Shown here one piece after another: positions 6,139 through 6,794 of a DNA stretch of 6,794 bases. The position numbers and the translations under genes were made by a program. Position 1 is the stretch's first letter, and each line of letters starts with the position of its first letter. The notes below the pieces were generated by a model. It searched no databases, was not told where the DNA came from, and saw only the letters and a list, made by a program, of their open reading frames with translations. The stretch is from Fidelibacterota bacterium (GTDB taxonomy: Bacteria; Fidelibacterota; Marinisomatia; Marinisomatales; UBA8229), in assembly GCA_003535775.1 (NCBI GenBank), contig DPYO01000168.1:7649-14442 (forward strand), given 5' to 3'.

Positions 6139-6794
6139 ATGCCAGCGGATTTTTCCTTGAACCAGAATGTCATAAACATGGAGTATGCAGTCCGGGGTCC
6201 TTTATACCACAAGGCATCAGAGTTGCGGAAGCAGGGGAAAACAGTTATTCCATGCAACATTGGCAACCCCCAAGCACTTGGACAAACACCAGTGAGCTTT
6301 TACCGGCAGGTTTTAAGTTTACTTGAATATCCCCCTTACATTAACCGAGAACGAACGCTAAAAGGGCAAATACAGCCTGATATGGAGAGCCAGGAATGGG
6401 TCTCGGACTACATTCTTGACTTAAGCGAAGATTTTCTTGTAAAAATGGAAACAGGCATGGGCGCTTATACGGACAGCAAGGGGCCCCCATTCATTCGGGA
6501 AGCAGTGTCCAGGTTTATCGATAAGAGGGACGGTATCATCCCTGGAAACGGCGTCCCCTCCATACCTGACCATATTTTTCTCACCGATGGAGCCAGCGAA
6601 GGTATAAAATCCATTTTAGAAGTTCTTATCTCTGATGAGAATGACGGGGTAATGATCCCCATCCCCACCTACCCGCTATACTCAGCAACGATCGCAAGGA
6701 TTGGAGGCAGACAGGTCAATTACTACCCGGACGAAGAGACTGGATGGACGCTCAATAGGGACATCCTGGAGGAATCACTTGCAAAAGCACACAA
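6139..6794 (+). CDS. Class I/II PLP-dependent aminotransferase, alanine transaminase type, 3'-truncated by the window edge
   Basis: The product is probably a fold-type I, PLP-dependent enzyme that moves the amino group between alanine and 2-oxoglutarate, giving pyruvate and glutamate. The frame is open for 218 codons to the window end. An in-frame TAA at 6109-6111 limits the start, and ATG 6139 is the first ATG after it. Another ATG at 6178 is possible, and neither has a good Shine-Dalgarno. The segments match the family that includes eukaryotic alanine aminotransferase: MEYAVRGPL (14-22), NIGNPQALGQTP (40-51), a RQVLSLLEYP stretch, GAYTDSKG (108-115), LTDGASEG (148-155, the cofactor phosphate-binding area) and MIPIPTYPLYSA (172-183). 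The PLP-binding lysine and the C-terminal half lie beyond the window, so catalytic competence cannot be checked. The gene follows pnp after 81 bases. The family is confident; the substrate is inferred. Confidence 0.9.
   Translation, partial: MPADFSLNQNVINMEYAVRGPLYHKASELRKQGKTVIPCNIGNPQALGQTPVSFYRQVLSLLEYPPYINRERTLKGQIQPDMESQEWVSDYILDLSEDFLVKMETGMGAYTDSKGPPFIREAVSRFIDKRDGIIPGNGVPSIPDHIFLTDGASEGIKSILEVLISDENDGVMIPIPTYPLYSATIARIGGRQVNYYPDEETGWTLNRDILEESLAKAH

Noticed and set aside
1..6794. An undescribed defence, mobile or biosynthetic system
   Set aside because: Every gene belongs to a known housekeeping family in a common arrangement. I saw no repeats, arrays, integrase or transposase fragments, or unassigned genes.

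Overview
The window is a stretch of bacterial chromosome carrying a conserved translation and RNA-metabolism cluster. All genes lie on the + strand, in the order infB (5' end missing), rbfA, truB, ribF, rpsO, pnp. A seventh gene, a class I/II aminotransferase of the alanine transaminase type, follows and runs off the right edge. Gene order and protein motifs are clearly bacterial. Base composition is moderate and AT-leaning. TruB is short and lacks a PUA domain, and most starts have no clear Shine-Dalgarno sequence. Together these fit a lineage around the Bacteroidetes/FCB group (for example Marinimicrobia-like bacteria), but this placement is a weak inference.

Layout. Bases 1-1695 encode IF-2 from the end of its N-terminal region through the GTPase and C-terminal domains. 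rbfA (about 1646-2044) overlaps infB by roughly 50 bases. truB (2034-2687) overlaps rbfA by 11 bases, and ribF (2666-3604) overlaps truB by 22. rpsO (3613-3882) follows after 8 bases and has the only canonical ribosome binding site, AGGAG, which overlaps the ribF stop codon. pnp (3892-6057) follows after 9 bases. An 81-base AT-rich gap with no convincing terminator separates pnp from the aminotransferase, whose start is at 6139 and whose 3' end is missing. No stretch over 300 bases lacks a gene.

How the genes work together. IF-2 starts translation, RbfA matures the 16S rRNA of the small subunit, TruB makes pseudouridine 55 in tRNA, S15 nucleates assembly of the 30S platform, and PNPase degrades and processes RNA. 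RibF makes FMN and FAD and is a metabolic passenger that often sits here. The overlaps and tiny gaps suggest one transcript with translational coupling, probably continuing from an upstream nusA outside the window. The aminotransferase belongs to amino-acid metabolism and has no evident link to the others.

I see no RNA genes, mobile elements, CRISPR arrays or unknown system. The points worth a second look are small: the infB/rbfA overlap and its unclear start, the TruB lacking a PUA domain, an apparent change at the RbfA AxG motif, a terminator-like hairpin inside early pnp, possible structure ahead of rpsO, and the eukaryote-like alanine transaminase.
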